From the NCBI GenBank assembly GCA_014634225.1, contig BLFN01000732.1, positions 5,022,089 through 5,032,088 on the forward strand: DNA of 10,000 nucleotides, given 5' to 3'. The translations under genes and the position numbers were made by a program. Under the pieces are notes generated by a model, which had not been told where the DNA came from, did no database searches, and saw only the letters and a list, made by a program, of their open reading frames with translations. Below are positions 7,230-10,000 of the stretch, piece after piece (positions within the stretch are counted from its first letter, which is position 1; each line of letters begins with the position of its first letter). The stretch comes from Acropora yongei (taxonomy: Eukaryota; Cnidaria; Anthozoa; Scleractinia; Acroporidae).

Positions 7230-8031
7230 TCGTCTTAAGGGACGCCGAAATTCAGAAAAAGACGTGCTTGGCTATCTTGAATCAGCCATCTAGACTTAAC
7301 TGTTTACCACTTCTGTGAGGTACTGAAGCGAGAGGATATAAGATGGTTTGATATCGTAAATTAATTATCTGATAGACCGTAACGGTGGAAAGGCTCATAT
7401 TCCGGTAAAATTTAACCAAACGAAGGAGCCAAAAGTTAGAAGGTGCGGTATTCGCTATTTCTTTTGCCATTTCATTGTTATGTGCTAAGGGGCGTGACAA
7501 AATCAGTGAGATCAGTGAATAATGTAGGTTACAAATTCAAGGTAAATAGAGTGAAGAAAAAAAGCGTGTACCATTTTCATCTAAGTAATACAACAATTGT
7601 AGCGTTAGGATATTGGAGTTGTGTTGAGAGCTGCTTCTCTGAAGTAAACGCCACGCGATCGGATGCATGGTTATCCCTCTCTGGCAAAAAAAACACCTGA
7701 TTCCAGGTGAAAGGAAAATATCAGGTAACATAGGATTCCTCCTCTCCTCGTGCTTACCTTATGTGAAACTTCTATCACCGTCCCCTCCCTCATCAGCGCT
7801 AGCTGTCGGACTCACTCCCCTGAGTTCAATTGTTACTAGATATGTCGATGAAGGGAAGTAGTTTCTATCATTACGGATTAAGACACAGTTAGCACCATAT
7901 TCTTGTCGCTATGTCATCGGGCCAAGTTACAATTATATTGGGCGCCTTTTTTTGAGGCTCCTTAGCTAGAGTAGAAAATGAGCTTTTTTGCTATTTGTAG
8001 CAAAAAATCTTGACGATTGTTCAGTTTCATT
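7230..8031 (+). other. Possible 3' UTR or intergenic DNA, no gene seen
   Basis: If the exon at 7111-7229 is real, this would begin its 3' UTR, with the first good AATAAA at 8838. Open frames at plus 7443-7700, minus 7282-7500 and minus 7537-7731 have no recognisable motifs and cross AT-rich runs. A 6-base inverted repeat, CACCTG/CAGGTG, lies at 7694-7709. Confidence 0.4.
7984..8007. repeat. Perfect 10-base hairpin
   Basis: TTTTTTGCTA (7984-7993) and TAGCAAAAAA (7998-8007) are exact complements with a 4-base loop TTTG. Transcribed rightward, it would form a compact stem. I know of no role for it. It may be a remnant of an element terminus. Confidence 0.75.
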
Positions 8032-8117
8032 ACAAGCAGATGACAGTTTGACAAGCATATGTCATACAAGCATATGACAGTTTTACTCCATACAAGCATA
8101 TGACAGTTTTACGCCAT
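8032..8117. repeat. Short direct repeats of ACAAGCATATGACAGTTTTAC
   Basis: Copies begin at 8032 (variant ACAAGCAGATGACAGTTTG), 8051 (short: ACAAGCATATGTC), 8066 and 8092. The last two are 26-base units that differ at one base (ACTCCAT versus ACGCCAT). Spacing is 19, 15 and 26 bases. The CATATG cores make overlapping palindromes (GTCATA...TATGAC). It is a minisatellite-like patch. Confidence 0.85.
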
Positions 8118-8404
8118 CCTTACTCCGTCATTTACATCCAGCATTCTTTGTAAGCTCTTTCATTTCAAAATGACGAAATCAGCGAAGCTTGTTGATTTAG
8201 CTGAGTGACTGTCTAGCGTCGGTTGAAAGGTATAAAATTGAACCACTATTTGATGAACGACGATATTTTTTAAATACTTTAGTGTGTTTATTTTTAGGTG
8301 ATTTTTTATGAGATGTGTAGGGGAAGGGTGAAACCTGAGAATTGAAGATTATTTTTGTAAAAACTCCATTGAACAACAGAAGCGTGTCATAGGAGTGTCA
8401 ATCA

Positions 8405-8590
8405 CAGCGGAGCTCTCGCGCGCGAAGCGCGTGCAGTGGAGCACCATGAGTAAGAAAATGTGGTAAAAAGTACCCATCCGAGAAAATTTTGCGTCCGTCC
8501 GTCCGCACCACAGGCATACCAAGACAAAATTTCGGATAGTCTGTGGTGACGGCTTTTTGGCGCGAAAACGAATCGCAACCCGCGTTTTAG
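8405..8590. repeat. CpG-rich dispersed-repeat-like segment with imperfect palindrome
   Basis: It begins with a CG-rich stem (8416-8433, CTCGCGCGCGAAGCGCGT). Then come CGTCCGTCCGTCCG (8492-8505) and an inverted pair CACCACAG (8506-8513) and CTGTGGTG (8541-8548), nested with ATCCGAGAAAATTTT (8476-8490) against AAAATTTCGGAT (8526-8537). Base composition differs sharply from the AT-rich flanks. I recall similar wording in non-autonomous repeats of cnidarian genomes, but the ends are not defined. The minus open frame at 8402-8602 is not supported as a gene. Confidence 0.45.
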
Positions 8591-8837
8591 AAGGTCAGGC
8601 AAGTCAACTCAGAACAAAAAGAAATTTTTCCTGTCCAAAAATGTGTGTTGTTGAAATTGGGAGTTCCGCTTTTTAGGGTTGGCTAAATCTATATATTATT
8701 TCCCGACTTTGAAGAATATATGTTTAATTTCATAGAGCTATATATTGCAATTGCGAAAGTTGTATTGCAAATCTTAGAAGTTAGGAAGGCATACAAAGAA
8801 CTTTAAAGTGTGTTTTTTTGTTAGTGTTAAACAAGTA

Positions 8838-8843
8838 AATAAA
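8838..8843 (+). terminator. Candidate polyadenylation signal AATAAA
   Basis: AATAAA is followed within about 10 to 20 bases by TTATTGTGTTCTC, a G/T-rich stretch of the kind found downstream of cleavage sites. It is the first good plus-strand signal after the candidate terminal exon, but about 1.6 kb away, so the link is an inference. Confidence 0.35.
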
Positions 8844-8884
8844 GATTATTGTGTTCTCAATCAATTTTAGTGTGGCTCCCAATA

Positions 8885-8912
8885 ATTGCTGCGGGGCGAG
8901 CGTAGCGAGCAA
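8885..8912. repeat. GCGAGCGTAGCGAGC motif
   Basis: A GC-rich island (TGCGGGGCGAGCGTAGCGAGCAAG) in AT-rich DNA. GCGAGC occurs twice within 15 bases. It resembles the wording of the CpG patch near 8405 and may mark the far edge of the same repeat. Confidence 0.35.
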
Positions 8913-8942
8913 GTGACATGATTATCAGGATTTTTTCAGGGA

Positions 8943-9150
8943 GGGGCAGTGTTGACGTTGTGGTGAGAGCACTCCCCTTCCACCAATGTGTCCCGGGCTC
9001 GATTCCAGGACCCGCCGTCATATGTGGATTGAGTTTATTGGTTCCCTACTCTGTTCCAAGAGGTTTTTTCCCTGGGTTCTCTGGTTTTCCCCTCTCACCA
9101 AAACTCAACATTTGAATTTGTTCTGTTGTGCCGTTAGTTGTAAAACATTG
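8943..9150 (+). mobile_element. tRNA-derived SINE
   Basis: A tRNA-like head carries an A-box-like segment (about 8952-8969, TTGACGTTGTGGTGAGAG) and a B box GGCTCGATTCC (8996-9006, consensus GGTTCGANTCC). These are the internal RNA polymerase III promoter. The tRNA acceptor end is degenerate. The body (CATATGTGGATTGAGTTT, then CCTACTCTGTTCCAAGAGG, TTTTCCCCTCTCACC, CAACATTTGAATTTG) resembles a SINE body that I recall as abundant in corals and sea anemones. The open frame through it (8918-9115, SVDVVVRALPFHQCVPG...) is the familiar spurious translation of such SINEs, not a gene. The 3' end is not sharp, and I see no certain target duplication. Confidence 0.75.
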
Positions 9151-9642
9151 TTCAAAACCTTCTAAGCTACCTGGGACACCCTTAAAACTCATTCAAACAT
9201 TAGGTGATGGAAATTGTCTTTTTCGAGCATTATCTTAGGCTGTAGCGGTTACCGTGGCCTAAGGTAGACAAGTATATCATACTTGTCACACGAAGTCACA
9301 CGAAGTGTATTGAAAATTTCCTACTATCTCACAGAAATAGTTCATTAGACAGTTATTTAATCAACTCTCAGGTGGCCAGAAATTGAATTTGGGGAACAGA
9401 CAAAAATTTTAAGCGCTGCTTCACTCTTATCCACTGACATGTTTGCTTACTCCCAGAGACTCTCGAAAACTCTTCTATTTAAAGATTCGTCTGAGTTTTT
9501 GACATTAATTACAACCCCCCAAAATTCCAATTCGTATTGGTACGAAGTCAATGAACTAAGTAAACCAATCCAGTGGTCGGACATAATATCATTTGAGGTG
9601 GAAAAGGTGTTCTTAAATCTTACTTTTCGTGACACCTCATGA
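9149..9642 (+). pseudogene. OTU-family cysteine protease remnant
   Basis: OTU proteases remove ubiquitin, and OTU domains are also carried by some transposable elements. GDGNCLFRALS (9203-9235) is the signature of the catalytic Asp-Gly-Asn-Cys loop, with the Cys at 9215-9217. The frame upstream is open (PGTPLKLIQTL) but a TAG follows at once (9236-9238), and the next segment is disrupted. From 9361 another frame is open to 9642 and includes EFGEQTKILSAASLLSTDMF, matching the usual WG...EI.AAA.LL..DIFVY block. The C-terminal block with the catalytic His is not seen: the tail (SYWYEVNELSKPIQWSD...) is unfamiliar. The copy is therefore a broken fragment, of a host OTU gene or an OTU-carrying element. 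It starts where the SINE ends. Confidence 0.62.
9268..9305. repeat. Small hairpin and 10-base direct repeat within the OTU remnant
   Basis: ACAAGTAT (9268-9275) and ATACTTGT (9279-9286) are perfect complements around ATC. TCACACGAAG is then repeated in tandem (9286-9295, 9296-9305). Both lie where the OTU reading frame is disrupted, which suggests local slippage or repair scars. Confidence 0.8.
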
Positions 9643-10000
9643 TTTGACATTATTTTAAGAAATACAGGTCAACGCGCAGGTAGATGAATCACTGAGTAAA
9701 AGATGTCACTGACAACAGAGAGTACCGCAAAATTACAATCTTTTAGATACCCTAATTTAAGAGCTATTGTAGATGAATGTCACCATTTTCAGTGTAAGAA
9801 GATCAACGCAATCCAAACGTGTAATAGACCGTTAGATTAGGCCTTAGTGATAAAAGTTTTTGAAAGAGGGCAGCAGCGGGTACTTTCTCTCTGTCTAAAA
9901 GAGATATTTCGGTTTCTCTATATCTCATGATCTCGTATCTCCGAGCTACCTTGCGTCCATGTTACAGACCCAGGGAGCCTTTTCTTGCTAAGCAGATCAA
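9643..10000. other. No gene seen
   Basis: Frequent stops in all frames and no recognisable motif. The last 60 bases (CGAGCTACCTTGCG...CAGACCCAGGGAGCC) become less AT-rich and may begin another repeat beyond the window. Confidence 0.45.

Noticed and set aside
7443..7700. 85-residue plus-strand open frame
   Set aside because: No motif, a run of Lys from an A-rich tract, and competing minus-strand frames over the same bases. No acceptor or promoter supports it.
8032..8117. CRISPR array
   Set aside because: Units are unequally spaced, there are no unique spacers of constant length, and the context is eukaryotic.
8943..9025. A functional tRNA gene
   Set aside because: The acceptor arms do not pair convincingly, the A box is off consensus and a long non-tRNA body follows, so it is a SINE head.
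8918..9115. 65-residue plus-strand open frame SVDVVVRALPFHQC...
   Set aside because: It is the usual spurious translation of a tRNA-derived SINE. The A-box and B-box signals explain the sequence better.

Overview
The window looks like animal DNA, most likely from a cnidarian such as a stony coral. It has no bacterial operon structure. It holds degraded LINEs, a tRNA-derived SINE, a GIY-YIG scrap of the Penelope-like type, ATT-type microsatellites and one good splice acceptor leading into a short terminal exon. The coral assignment is an inference: the SINE body and the GIY-YIG scrap resemble repeats I recall from cnidarian genomes, and I could not run a search.

Left half, about 580-5744: one L1/Tx1-like LINE inserted on the minus strand. 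It is flanked by a perfect 14-base target-site duplication (580-593 and 5731-5744) and has a short poly(A) tail, seen as poly(T) just after 593. ORF1 (about 5731 down to 4024) encodes a gag-like protein with a CCHC zinc-knuckle region and an unusual Asn/Ser/Asp-rich tail. ORF2 (about 4021 down to 832) encodes an APE-type endonuclease, a reverse transcriptase and a C-terminal domain. Both ORFs are dead: they contain in-frame stops and frameshifts, and the core of the reverse transcriptase is replaced by about 130-190 bases of foreign DNA that carries a GIY-YIG peptide. The sequence left of the LINE (1-579) carries scraps of minus-strand coding sequence and a 98-base tandem duplication at the window edge.

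Middle, 5745-6900: little recognisable sequence except the 3' end of a second, plus-strand LINE of CR1/L2 type (RT C-terminus, 3' UTR, ATT microsatellite), 6098-6548.

Right half, 6900-10000: a candidate host gene ends here on the plus strand. A polypyrimidine tract plus AG leads into a 38-codon open tail (7111-7229). Mostly non-coding DNA with small hairpins and direct repeats follows, up to an AATAAA at 8838. After that come CpG-rich repeat patches, a tRNA-derived SINE (about 8943-9150) and, directly behind it, a broken OTU-family cysteine protease remnant (about 9149-9642).

No intact multi-gene system is visible. The most notable items are the GIY-YIG patch that replaces the RT palm, the Asn-rich ORF1 tail, the unidentified terminal exon and the OTU remnant beside the SINE.
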